From Xanthoparmelia taractica (taxonomy: Eukaryota > Ascomycota > Lecanoromycetes > Lecanorales > Parmeliaceae), in contig JANQBS010000001.1 in the NCBI GenBank assembly GCA_033085395.1, forward strand, positions 663,826 to 727,825: DNA of 64,000 bases, given 5' to 3'. Shown piece after piece: positions 49,202 to 60,825 of the stretch. Position 1 is the first letter of the stretch, and each line of letters starts with the position of its first letter. Under the pieces are notes generated by a model. The model had not been told where the DNA came from. It was given only the letters and a program-made list of their open reading frames with translations, and made no database searches. Both the position numbers and the translations under genes were made by a program.

Positions 49202-51859
49202 CTTGAGTGATGGTTAGCTGATGTGGCTACCATAGTTGCACCTAATTGGCATACTCATTGAGGCATACGAACAGCTTTCCTCTGCACTCATGAGTGCTAG
49301 CATGACTTGCTCTTTACCCTTTGCAATTGAAGCACTTTTCTCGCCCCGCTTAGAGGACTGCACTATTGCTTGGCAGGGGTCATGGGCGACCCAATCAAGC
49401 AAACACATAAGCACTTGAATTGCATACGTCTCATGGATCTTCATGACTGTTATCTACTGAGAATCTGCAATAGCTTCGAGTAGGCCGCTTGTCAAAGGGC
49501 TGTCATGGCGGCATCATCTACTGGGTCCAGACTTTATGCTGAAGGCTCGCCTGGATGATTATTGACTTCTCCAGTCCCCAAGTACCCTACCGAGCGATAT
49601 CTTCCGCACTTGTTGCCTTACTGAAATATAGGCGCAGCAGTGAGGTGAGACGTAAGACAACACGGGGAAGCAGAGATATCGAGTATTTTGTCAAGTTGAA
49701 AAGCTGTCATCTGATGATCTGTAGGCCGTCACCTTTACTGGAGCCAAAGAATGATTTGGGTGGTTGTGCCCTGGCCAAAATGCCAACCGAGGATATTCTA
49801 CTACGGATAAGTAACGAAGTAGAACAGTTTGAAGACGTAGTGGAGACATAGCCTGTACTCGTACATCATCCTTCATAAATCCAAGGAATATTTTGCTGCC
49901 TGTAGAAACACGAGCATGGGCGAGTTGGTGTCGGAGGTGGTCTTTACGCCATTCTCTTTGGTTGCGCCACAGCGGTGGATTGATTAATCCAGTGAACTTC
50001 CTCCTGGTATCATCGCCCGCACTCCATAAGCGAATGACCACCAATAAGATATATCTTCCCATGGATGTTACTCAAAGTTATAGGAAGGGACATTCGTTAT
50101 CACTCATCACGCTGTTACTTTGTCGCTACGCCCCTCCTTGACTGAGTCCCCGATACCATCACCATCAATCCACTCATTACTGTTGCTAGCGTCTCATGCG
50201 GGAGCCTTACGTCTAACTTGGGAAAGCGGCACACGAGCTGGATCGATGGTGACTTGGGCATGAGAGTCTCACATCACGACGTACGTATATTCATAGGTAT
50301 GACGGATCTATGAGTCGAATACAAGAGTCAGTGGATGCTTATAGGCGTTGCGGGACATTCATGGGAAGGTACATTTTGTTGGTGGGTATTTGCCTATGAT
50401 GGGCGTGATAAGGTGGGGAATTTCGCGCGCCCTCCCGTCTCCGCCCTTTTCCCTCTCTAGTTTGATACATAGCCCAGTAGCTTTTTTACATGTTATATTA
50501 ATATCAGTCTGCCTGTCTCATGGATATTGTTTATACACTATCAGATTCAAGAGAGTTGTCTACATGCCGAGTTGACCAGTCCTTGGCCTTCTCTCCCCGC
50601 CCACTCTACGCCAAGCATCAATCCATCCACTCATCCACGTCACCTAAAACCGACGAAGGTGGTGGTAGCCTGATGCAGCTACGGATTTCAGGACTCTCGC
50701 GACTGAAGGAAAGGAGGGGGATGATGACGAGACGTGCAGGTCGGCTGACGAATTGTGCTGCACCACTGATCCTTGGCGGTTGTAGAATGACCCAGATAAG
50801 GGCCACCTGCTCACTCACGGATCCTACCATGGGCTTTAATCCATTACGAAAAAAAAGAAAAAAAGAAAAGACAAGTGGAAGTCGCTGTCCTGTCAGCCCC
50901 ACGTGGTACCGCGCAGCCATGACTACCAGCTGGGACACAAGACATGGCCCGCTTGAACGAGACTGTAAGGCCATGTTTGCAAATACACGTGTCAGAATTG
51001 GTGGGTGGGACAGTGGTATTTGGGTGAGCAACATGCAGCCTTATGCAACTACAACTGTCTGGATGGATTGGTAATCTAGCCTTGTCAACCCTGGTTTGAG
51101 CATTGTTATGAGTGGTATCAAATATGCAGGGTTTTTCCTGCAGGGCACTTCATGCGGGACGCTGAGGCACAAGAAGGTCAGACTCGCTTATTCAAGGCTC
51201 TCTATGGCCAGCCTGACGCTCCTACGTCGCCATGAAGGCCAATAAAGATAATGGGCAAGTTCATCACGGTACTTCCCTTCTTCTAGACGAGCAAATGGCT
51301 TAGGTAGCTACGAGCGTTACTTGCTGATATTTTTTCTTTTCATTTCGGCCATAAGGGTCTGCGTTGGTTGATTGAGCGCTAGGGTTTTTGAGCACGAGCG
51401 CTAACAATAATCCGAAATCCTATCGGCGCATTCTAGGGTTCAATGAAATAGCCAGTTGCTGTGGTGCCCCCACCACTAACAACCCTTCCCTTCCCCCCCC
51501 CACGCCCCGAAACACGGTGAGCAATTATGTGCGTAACCCAATCCTTATCATGCTTGAAGGTAGCCTTGTATAAGACTTCAGATCTCTAATCATTGTAACA
51601 TACCTTTACAACAGTCAACCAATATCATCACATCTGCACCTGACAACTGCCAATCGACATGGATTCGGCCTCCCGCCCATCCATGTACATCCCGAGGCCC
51701 CCAACATAAAAGTACTTTTTGCCTTATAACAATAAGAATATACCTGAAAGTACATTCCTCGTGCCCCACTCTTGGCTTCTTCATCATACCCAGCCCGGCC
51801 CGCCTTTCCCCACTGCCCCGTCAAACTCACATCCAACATTGCAACAGCCGCAATACAGC
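49202..51859. other. Intergenic region, no gene recognised
   Basis: About 2.65 kb. A 123-codon minus frame at 49691-50062 and a 184-codon plus frame at 50520-51074 have no motif and no plausible splice partner. The last 250 bases are pyrimidine-rich and form the likely promoter and leader of the Zn2Cys6 gene. Confidence 0.4.
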
Positions 51860-54499
51860 ATGGACGACCAACCCTCTCCCGACCTGGATTCCTCCAACAA
51901 TAATCACAATGTTGGCTCTTCAGCGCAACAGTCAGGCACTCAGAATGGTCAGCATAACTCCTCCGAGCCCGCTTGTGATCAATGCCGCACGCGCAAGATT
52001 CGTTGTAATCGTGAGCAACCTAAATGTTCCAATTGCAGAAATCCAGAGTTGCCTGCGGCTTCTCCAACAAGGGCAAACGGGTCAACCATACGATGAAGCT
52101 GTAAGCCGTCCTTCACTTCGTTCGCTTCGCTGACCGTCTTTGGACACGTCCGTACGTCGCGACTGATTCTCCATAGGGTCAACAACGTTGACGTACTTGG
52201 GAAGCGAATGGACAAGTTCGAAGCAGCCATAGTGAAATGCGTCAATGCAGTCGAGCAACACATTAGCATCACAAACACGTCATTGCAGTCTACAAAGGCA
52301 AGATTACCGGACGAAGAAAGCGCTGTCCTAGAAACGATGAAGCCCTGGTCAGCGCATGTCAATGGGGATGAGAGCCCGATCGCGAACAGTGAGGATTGGG
52401 TTCTCCCACTTGAACAGCAGAACCGACACCTCGTTAAGGAAAGTGGCAGCGACGAGCGTTTCTTTGGTTCAGGCCCCATGTACTCCATCTGGGTAGAGAT
52501 CATATCCACCACCAAGGGTTTATTCGCCCGCTCTTCCCCAGAAACCCAAAATCTCCAGAACCCCAAGAGATCGCTCGAAAACGCTGTTGTCGCTACCTTG
52601 GACCCAAATCTAATTTCAGCGCTAGAGAGAGCGTGTGAGCATTTACAAAACTACTCCGCAGAACCAGCACAGGGAGGATGCAGTGATAGGACCCCTCTAT
52701 CGCTACCCCCTCGGTTTCTTCTTGAGACCATTCTCGATCCCTTTCTCAAAGAGCCGAACACTATCCTTCCAATCTTTGCTAGAAGCAGCCTCTTGGAAGC
52801 CATCAAAGTCCAGTACGATCCTCGGCAGCAACAACAACTAGATCCGGCTTGGGCAATATGCTTCAATAATCTCATTCTCCGAATTTTGACAACGAAAGCT
52901 AGCCGTAGCGTCGAGAGCCCGGCGCGGAATACGATGGATGACCGCTTAAGGATGCACCTTTTATCAAACGCACAGCGCTGCTATAGTGATCTGGGAGGGC
53001 TTCTGAAACCACGGATTGTCAACGTGCAAGCGCTTCTGTCAATGGTAGGTCCAAGACATCTCGACTTTTGCCGCTGCAGATTTGGTACTCCTCGGTTTTC
53101 CTAGAACGCTGGTTGATACTCGATAGGCTCTTGTCGCGCTCAAGTATTTCCGTTACCCCGTATTCGAGACGCTTTTCGCACTAGCATGCCAACTAGCCAA
53201 AGCTATGGGTTTGCATCAACATTTGGATACGGCCAGCAGCCGAGACACCTCAGAGGCGGAAAGAATCAACCTATTTTGGACACTTTTCATTATGGACAAA
53301 CAGCTCGCTCTGATGTGTGGTAAGAGTTGCCACTTGCACGGTTATGACTGTAACGTTCCGCTACCCGCATCCGAAACCACCAGGGATATGCCATTACGCG
53401 ACCACTGGGTCGCAGCTATAAAGCTAGCGTTCATCAACGAAGACATTTACCGAAACGTTTATTCTGCCGAATCTGCCAGAGCCTCCGATGCTCAACGCCA
53501 GCGCAAGGTGGAGATGCTCACCCAGAAGTTGAGGCATTGGACGACTGCGCATCAACAACTCATAAATGATGATGAGACCGGGACTTCTGAGAAGTCGCCA
53601 TTTTCTCTCGAGCTACGCTATTCTGTTCTGACCTCAGAGATCTTGGTTCTTCGCCGAAGCAGAAATAGACAAAGCAAGGCTCAAATACTCACCAATGCTC
53701 GTGCCGGTTTGAACATCATCAAAGGCTTGTGCCAAGTGTCCATCACCATTGGTTCAAACATCGCCCTCGAACGGTATATCACCCATCATTGATTCTTGTG
53801 TTCAGAAGGCTTTCGCAATATTAACCTTTCTATAGCGTACTACTGCATTACCCCCTCGTTACGTTCGTTGATCTGTATAAAAGCACCATTGAAGACGCAT
53901 CGACGGCCTCTCCAGAGGACATTCCGCTTTTATTATTTGTGGCCGAGCGTATCAGCAATCAAGAGGATACCCTATCTCGATTACCGTACATTGCGAAGCT
54001 CAAAACTGTGACTGCCTTGTGTTCCACTGTTTGTATGAGCATCAGAAAGGCGAAAGAGCCTAGCGCAGCTGCAAGTCCGAATTTGCCAGCTTTCTCTCTC
54101 CCAGATCAATCTCCATCTGGGCTTGGCCATTTTCATCGGTTTTCTGAGTCTTTGAACTCCTTGCCTGATACGGATCACCAAGCTCTGAGTGAAAGCGGTC
54201 AAACAATGCCAGAGCAAACAATGCCAGAGATGGGTGCAACATTGGGAAAAGTGGATATCTCAACTGACTTTCAACTACAATACCTAGCCAATGCCCCGTC
54301 GGTCATAAACCAATCATCTAGTGACACATATGAGAGTACTTGTCGTACAGGTCCGTTTTATCCTTTCCAAGAGGGGAACCCGGCTCCCCAGACGATGCAT
54401 AACCTGCCACAAGCAAGCTTGCCGCAGGACTGGCCACCGATCATCACATCCGACCCGATGGACTTCACATCATACATAAACAATTTTGAGGCTATATGA
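51860..54499 (+). CDS. Zn2Cys6 fungal transcription factor, frameshift in zinc cluster
   Basis: Four exons: 51860-52100, 52177-53044, 53127-53773, 53836-54499. Exons 2-4 join in phase to encode about 725 residues, including a fungal-type regulatory middle domain (LFALACQLAKAMGLHQHLD, ERINLFWTLFIMDKQLALMC). Exon 1 begins MDDQPSPDLDSSNNN and contains the first five cysteines of the binuclear cluster (CDQCRTRKIRC, CSNC, residues 39-59). After TGCAGA at 52034-52039 the frame slips: one base fewer than required in the A run at 52040-52041 puts the sixth Cys and the linker (GFSNKGKRVNHT) in another phase, which is the one that splices into exon 2. Total exon length is 3n+2, in agreement. Either a real loss-of-function deletion or a homopolymer assembly error. 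Targets unknown. Confidence 0.8.
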
Positions 54500-54895
54500 T
54501 CTTATACATCCAACGCCAAGCATGACTAAAGGAATTTTCAACTACATCTCATAAATTTGCACACAGAGACTTTCCCTGACGATGAGAAGGCTGGTAGACA
54601 TATTTACGCTCGGGAGTCTACAGCTCTTGCGCTATCGATCTTTAGACCTAAAGCAGGTGAATAACCTCACTGGGTAATTCCACATTTGCTAACCCACATG
54701 TTGGAAAAGCCACTATCTACTCGTTCATAGGAGATCCTCAGTGCTGAATCATGCCGCGTCTTTTCCTTGGCCGCTGCCACCGTATCTTCTCTTTTCGAAC
54801 GGTTTAACGGGTAGTATACATTGGCCTCTGGTAAAGTCGTAACGTTATCTTTTGTTACCAGTAACGCGTTGGCTATCTTGCGTTTCGCCGGATCA
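54500..54895. other. Intergenic region
   Basis: About 400 bases downstream of the Zn2Cys6 gene, no feature recognised. Confidence 0.45.
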
Positions 54896-55660
54896 TGCTA
54901 GTTGGTTGTGAACTCGGTGTCTTCTACCACGTCAATCTTTCCGCGCAAACGCTCGACAGTCCTGCTTCGAGCCCACTCGTTTTCGTCCTGATCTTCGCTG
55001 GTGTCAATCATACTCCCCTTGGGCCAAAGTGTTGCGATCTTGTCCTGCATACAATAATCTCTATCAGCAGCGTTGTGCAATGGTCCCCAGCTTATTAATG
55101 ATTGTTAATGCTGGTGCCCGCATTCGCGCCCGAATGCGAGCAATGTCTGCTTCAGGTGATGAATTTCGCCGGAGCATCTTGTCGCTAACAGGCAGAGCAG
55201 CTTCCACTGCTGTCATGCTGTGGCCCTCGGCCGTATTCATTTTGAAGATAATATTTTCCCATGACCCACGTATCAAATGGGCGAGGGAGCTGAAACCACT
55301 GAACAGCAAGTCGTAGAAACGCCAATTAGGCTGCATCCGCACTGTGGGAGCTTATGGCTGACCAGCACAGGCGAGAAAGGCAAAATACACTGCTCGCATG
55401 CACGCAATACCTGCGCCCTAATCTTTTCTCGGCGCTGCCTTGAGATATTGTCGGTACAGACGCTAAGAAAGTCCGTCTATTAACGTACAAGACAGGCCGC
55501 TTAGCTCTTGCTTAGATGTGAGACCTAACATCAAGGATATGACTGTGCTTGACACGACCTGTACAAGGATTTGATTGTCTAACTCGACTTTGTTGAATGC
55601 ATTCTTGATCTGGAAGCCTCCTTGTATCTTATAGGCTTTGATCATGGTGCTCAAGATGGC
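54896..55660 (-). pseudogene. Unidentified coding remnant next to the retrotransposon
   Basis: Three consecutive minus-strand segments look coding but lie in different phases: about 55490-55660 (KIQGGFQIKNAFNKVELDNQ), 55064-55342 (WRFYDLLFSGFSSLAHLIRG and ADIARIRARMRAPALTI) and 54898-55080 (DYCMQDKIATLWPKGSMID). Between the last two the switch occurs without a good intron, so a frameshift is likely. The 5' side stops about 85 bases from the retrotransposon end at 55745. Family not recognised; it could also be a spliced gene that I failed to model. Confidence 0.3.
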
Positions 55661-55744
55661 GTGGATGGTTGCTAGCGGGCCAGTAGGATTGGGAAGCGAG
55701 GAGAACGATCGACTTGTACAGTGTGCGATAGCGAGGACGGCCCC

Positions 55745-55909
55745 TTAGTGTTCTCATTCATGAAGGCATACACATCGGGACCAAGCAGTACTGTAGATAG
55801 ATGATTGGGCCGTCCCAACGCTAAGGTCAGCAGTTAGTAGGCCCAGCTAGGTCGTTAGTAGGCCTAGATGGGCCCCTGGACGTGCCTCAGCGCTAGAAAA
55901 CTCCCTACA
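55745..55909 (-). repeat. Split direct repeat B2 (terminal, unmutated)
   Basis: About 165 nt, homologous to 56141-56305 at a constant offset of 396. Every difference I checked is C in B2 against T in B1, or G against A, so B2 keeps the older sequence. Confidence 0.85.
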
Positions 55910-55962
55910 CCTATACGGCATAGACCTAAAGTGTCTAACTAGATAGCTATATATAGGCGTGA

Positions 55963-56140
55963 GTGAATGGGATAAAGAATGCGATTACTCTAAGTGAGAA
56001 GAATTCGAATAAAGAGTCAACTAATAATGTGAGATCTATACATATAGTGCTCTCGAGGACACGTGTTTCTCGCATGTGCGTATGCATCTGGAACAGAGGC
56101 TGGATTATGAGACACACTAACTTATAGTCTTACTATTCGA
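55963..56140 (-). repeat. Split direct repeat A2 (internal, partly mutated)
   Basis: Homologous to A1 at an offset of 4073 over about 180 nt, sharing the end TCGAATAGT (read on the minus strand) and the core CTCTCGAGGACACGTG. Carries C-to-T and G-to-A changes relative to A1. Confidence 0.85.
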
Positions 56141-56305
56141 TTAATATTCTTATTTATAAAGATATATATATCGAGATCAAGTAGTATTATAGATAAATAA
56201 TTAAGTTATTTCAACGCTAAGGTTAGTAGTTAGTAGACTTAGCTAGATCGTTAATAGATCTAGATAAGTCTCTAAACGTATCTTAGCGTTAGAAAACTCT
56301 TAAAT
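56141..56305 (-). repeat. Split direct repeat B1 (internal, heavily mutated)
   Basis: RIP-mutated copy of B2. It directly abuts A2 with no intervening base, as expected for the B1-A2 junction of this class. Confidence 0.85.
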
Positions 56306-56399
56306 AATTAAAAGACGTTATGTGAGGGTCTCGTAGAAGACTTCGCATAACGATTTAATGATACGAGTATCGTTAGCATTAGCGCTAATAAGACGAAAG

Positions 56400-57330
56400 A
56401 TACTAATGTCTTCGTGATATAATAAGGATTCGCTCGAGATAAATAGTAATATAGAGGTGATAGAAATCGGATTTTCAGCGTCTTAATAGCATAATCTTAT
56501 TATCGCTAAGGCCTATCTTTCGTGTTAAAGTAGTAGCCCCTCTGCGAAAGAAGTGCCCTAAATAATAATCTCTTATATCGAGCGAGATTAATATTTGATG
56601 GAGTTGATTAATAATTAGCTCTTTAGTGAAAGAGCTCTTATTTAATTAAAAGAGGGGATTATTTAATAAGACCTTTCATCTGAAGAGGTGTCGTAAGATC
56701 TTTACTATATAAGCGTTATCGTTTAACGTTATAATAATAAGTGTTATTCTTTAACGAAAGAAATTCGTTTTGAATATTAAAAGTGTGAGTTCGAGGTATT
56801 TCTCGTATAGTCTTATCGAGCGACGAATAAGAAATTATTGCTCGAAGTCTCGACCTTTGCGATTACGTATAATATATATAAACTCGCCCACACGAAGAAA
56901 TGCGGCGAATGCGAGATAAAAGACTATATAGAGCGTTGCTCCGATCTCGTCTTCTTAATTAATATAAGTAAATATCTATAGTAATAGGTCTTTGGTGATT
57001 AAGCGATATTTTTTCGTCTTAGCCTCGTCTCGTAGATGTCGAATATCGACGATAATTCTTTGCAACTAAGGGTTATAAAATATCGTAAGGTTCTTATATC
57101 TTATATTAACGTGAACTAATCTAATATCTATTAAATAGATCTTTATAATCTTAGTTTTAACTCGTTTTATATTAAGATATACGATTTAGCTAGCGAGTAA
57201 GTTAACGATCGCTAAAAAGAAAGGAGTGCTCTTATTGATAGCGTAATAAGCGCTATATAACTTAATAGGTGTGATATACGTTTTTCGCGTCTTTGCGACT
57301 AAACCTTATTAGAGAAAACGAGCTATCTCT
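56400..57330 (-). pseudogene. Tyrosine recombinase (YR) of the DIRS element, RIP-destroyed
   Basis: Reading the minus strand through stops gives an N-terminal SAM-like region (IKIYLIDIRLVHVNIRYKNL), the core (FAAFLRVGEFIYIIRNRKG), then GHFFRRGATTLTRKIGLSDN with His at 56553-56555 and Arg at 56544-56546 (HxxR), and a downstream KSDFYHLYI whose Tyr codon lies at 56460-56462. This is the order of catalytic residues in tyrosine recombinases. A stop stands where the conserved Trp before KSD is expected (TGG to TGA). Ends approximate. Confidence 0.75.
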
Positions 57331-57399
57331 CGTGGTAATGCGATCTAATTATATTAGAAATCTAATAGATTCCGCTCTAGCTCTGCGAAGCGATTAAGA

Positions 57400-58950
57400 T
57401 GTATCTTAGCTATGAATATACGTTAGCGATCTTTTGATATCGAAAGCGTAATAAGTTATCTATTAGCTTATTAACCTTAATTAAGATTTATATTAAAATT
57501 AAATAGATATCGTATTTAGTTAATAACATTACTATATCTTATAGTAAGATTATAGCTAATTCGCGAATAGAGGACTTTCTAAGATCATGAATATATGCGT
57601 TATTGTCGCAGTATAGTACTAATCGTAATCTCTAAAGTCTTTGCAATTATAGTCGAATAGCGTGATATACGACCTTTATTTCTTTGAACTAAATATCTTT
57701 CTAACGATAACGTGTAATTATCGAAATACTAAAAGCCTTCTAAATCGACTACAAGAGGTCTGAGTACTTTAGAATATAGTCTCTCATACTAAAGATCTCT
57801 AATACGTCGATTTAAATATATTATATTAATCGACTAATAACGTAACGAATTAACTTAAGATTATTTTAGTCTTTTAGAAAGGTCTTTCACTATCGTAGAT
57901 CGATCTTTATATGTGATATAATTTTGATAAATACTATTAACCTTCGAATAGCATCAAAAAATCGCCTTAAAAACGCTCTCCTTAGGATCACGATCTTAGC
58001 GATAAATAATAAGAACCCGATCGCTAACTCGAGCTCGCGATATGAGATTATCGCCCGATTTAAAAAGTTCTTAACCGTATTTCTCGCCCGGGCGAGCTTA
58101 TCGAGAAGAAGTCTAGTTTATATTAGAATACTATCGAACTTAATCCCTAGAAAATCGATTATAATATTCATAATATTCTTAATGTAATTGATCTTAAAGT
58201 CTAATTCTTCATATACGAGGTCGAATTATTAACCGTATACGATCGTATCGTCGATTGATACTAAGATAGCGAAGAAATCGTCTAGATAGTAAAGCACTAT
58301 AGTTCAAAAAAGAATTATCACCAAGATCTAGTTAAGGGTCTTTACGAATAGATTAAATATAAATAATAACATACGTAGGTTAAAGAATAGATATCGTTTT
58401 ATTTAATAGCGACCGTTATAGTGAAATTCTAGTAATTATTAATCTGAAATTGCGATCGATATATATCTAAAGACGTCTTTTAAGTTTCTTTTTATGAACT
58501 AAGCTCTAAAGTCTTATTATAGCAGTGCGGTTACTACGTTATCGTATATAGCGTATTTTAGAGCCTCTTAGTCCTAAGGTATATTATTATTAACTAAGGT
58601 CTCGTATAAAAATAAGAGGTTATAAATACGTCTTTAATTATTATCGTGCTTCGAGATTAGTCTTAGCGGCGAGTAGATAAATTATTACTTCGCCTAGGGA
58701 TTAATCTCGATTAGACGATTATGCTAAAGCTATTTTTAAAGATTCGTCGTTAGTATATTAGGTGTTGCGAGGGTTAATTAATAATTATAATTACGATAGC
58801 TTAGGATTTAGTCTCGATATTCGATTTTTGCTCTCTTTCGAAGAATAGTCGAAAGAATCTTTATAAATATAAGATCTAGATAATTCTTTAATTAACGATC
58901 TTAATCTTTTACTCGTAGCGAATCTTAATTAATTAAATCTAAATCTAATA
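57400..58950 (-). pseudogene. Reverse transcriptase-RNase H of the DIRS element, RIP-destroyed
   Basis: The minus strand reads KDVFRYISIAISD, IKRYLFFNLRMLLFIFNLF and then YYLDDF (58274-58291), the catalytic aspartates of the RT palm, followed by FLGIKFDSILI, LLLDKLARARNTVKNFLNRA, ISYRELELAIGFLLFIAKIV and LRRAFLRRFFDAIRRL. This thumb/connection pattern (K-A-R, YRELxxxIGFL, RxFLRRLxDAxR) is that of DIRS-like fungal RTs. Stops are distributed through it as TAA/TAG. Ends approximate. Confidence 0.75.
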
Positions 58951-60031
58951 AATCGTATAGCGCGTATAAGAATCCTTTTACTATATGTAATAGTAATGTA
59001 AGTATCTGCGGGTGCGTTGAGAGTTATTTAGGCTTTGAAATTCGATTATTAAGCGAGATAAGATTAATGCTTAAGATCTCGGTTTTGATCTTATAACACG
59101 TATTTGTTAGATGATTTAGCTAATAATTAAGATAGATATAAATATACTAATAGTGCTCGCGTGAGTATCGTCCCTTATTAAAATTTCGATATATAGCAAA
59201 GAATTTGAGAGCAGAACCTAAGTTTTATTTGATATCGATAAGGGCGGCTATTTTACGCAGTAGAAGATCGCTATAACGTCTATCCTCAATGATCTAGGCT
59301 ATGAAATCGTTCTAGTTATTTAAGATACGTACGTTTATAAACGTATAGTAATATTTTCGAATAAAGTCAAATTTATATAAGGCTAACAACTTAGTTAGAC
59401 GAAAACGATAATCTAATAGTATTTTCTATAGGCGGATAATTACTATAAGATATATATAGTAACATATAACTTAACTATACATCTCGAAACACTATAGTAG
59501 AGGTATTATCTTATTGGCTTTCTAAGCACCGTCCGTATCGATGCGATTGACGTATTCTCGACTTAGCTTAATAAGGTTTTCGAATTTAAACGTCTTAAAG
59601 AAGATTTACTTAAAATACTTAATATCGATAACGCGATAGCGTTTATAAAGATTAAGAAAGGGACGTATATCTTTAATATATATAAAAGAGACTCTAAGAT
59701 TATCACCCTCCTCTAAATTACTACTAAACTTGAACGAATAATATCGATAATAACGGTGACGGCGGCGAGAGCGTGACTTATGTATCCGATACTACTTGTA
59801 ACGATCATATTCGTACTTGGCGAGGCGTTCTTTTAATTCTAAGACTTGATCGCGATAGCTAGGGGCCTCAATATCGGTCTCCTCAATCACGCTTGGGCTG
59901 AGAGTTCCTGAGGAGGGTGTCTCCGGCACCACAGGCTCATTTCTGCGGGACCGAGCGGAGCCAGGGGGGGGATGGGATGAGAAGAATATATGCTAATCTA
60001 GTGTGCAGGTGTTCAATGATTCAGAATCAGT

Positions 60032-60213
60032 TGAATGGAGGTCACAAAAGAATGCGATTGCTCTGAGTGAGAAGAATTCGAATGAAGAGCCAACTGATGG
60101 TGTGAGACCCATACATATAGTGCTCTCGAGGACACGTGTTCCCCGCATGTGCGCATGCATCTGGAACAGGGGCTGGATCATGAGACACACTAACCCATAG
60201 TCCCACTATTCGA
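60032..60213 (-). repeat. Split direct repeat A1 (terminal, unmutated)
   Basis: Left end of the element in its own reading direction, starting TCGAATAGTGGGAC. Nearly identical (one C/T difference over about 92 nt) to the copy that starts at 63909 in the opposite orientation. Confidence 0.85.
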
Positions 60214-60229
60214 AATATCATCTGTAGGA

Positions 60230-60795
60230 TGTCACTCCTCATCTGCGGAAACTTGTTCTATCATTGAAAACTCGATCTTACCAGAAGAGTAACCCAATTC
60301 CCTACCGGAAAATGCGACATTAAGGTCAAGCTAACGAACCATCACTCCTGTGTCAAATGTTCCCCTAATCGAATCTAGTTGGAATCTCGTACCAGACAGC
60401 TTGAGCCCGTTATATACAGCCCCTACTCCTGCCCAGATCGGCCCGATCATGCCAACGTATACGCTGCTAATCTCCAGACTTTCGGTTGCGCACCCTAACC
60501 CGTCTAGCAGCGCTGACCTTGCGTTATGCCACGCAACGTTATTTTCAAAGTCGGACTTGTAGACGTACTTGACAATGGAGATAGGAAAGAAGATCGTCGT
60601 ATACCCGCTCTGGATTATCATGAGCAAGCGATCGGTCTGGGTACCCCGACTGTATGGTGGTGCATAATGATGGGGGAGGAGCCTTTCTGGGTTCGGTAAG
60701 CAAGGGCAGTCGCTAATTGCACATTTTAAGATCCAACTTGCTGATTTAATTTCAATGGCCATCTCTTGAAGAGCTGCATGTCTTGTCACGCCCAA
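60230..60795 (-). pseudogene. MmgE/PrpD-like (2-methylcitrate dehydratase family) fragment
   Basis: The minus-strand frame 60331-60795 contains NVAWHNARSALLDGLGCATE, then GLKLSGTRFQLDSIRGTFD and GVMVR, the beginning of the PrpD fold (normally NxAxxxxxDxLGCAI, GxxFQLDPVxGAF, MIRxLD). A TAG follows at the place of the conserved Tyr; the phase then continues as LDLNVAF and ELGYSSGK before a second stop. About 350 further residues are absent: the fragment ends at the DIRS element (60213). Intact members dehydrate 2-methylcitrate or related acids. The first 90 codons of this frame are not recognisable. Confidence 0.6.
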
Positions 60796-60825
60796 AGTTT
60801 ACCAGTCAGACTGCATGCTCCGCGG

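Larger units (their letters stand above)
55745..60213 (-). mobile_element. DIRS/Ngaro-type tyrosine-recombinase retrotransposon, RIP-degraded
   Basis: A 4469-bp element on the minus strand. In its own direction the order is A1 (60213-60032), coding region, B1 (56305-56141), A2 (56140-55963), B2 (55909-55745), which is the split-direct-repeat arrangement typical of Ngaro/PAT-type DIRS elements. The coding remnants match: RT with YYLDDF, RNase H-like region, then a tyrosine recombinase with an HxxR box. No LTR-type ends or integrase core were seen. The interior is AT-rich and full of stops, whereas the outer arms (A1 and B2) keep normal composition. The element abuts decayed host genes on the right (PrpD-like) and an unidentified remnant on the left. 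Confidence 0.85.

Noticed and set aside
55749..56140. A left LTR of an LTR retrotransposon (TG...CA ends)
   Set aside because: The repeats are not simple terminal direct repeats: the B part recurs inside and the A part at the far end, which fits split direct repeats, and the coding remnants are RT plus tyrosine recombinase.
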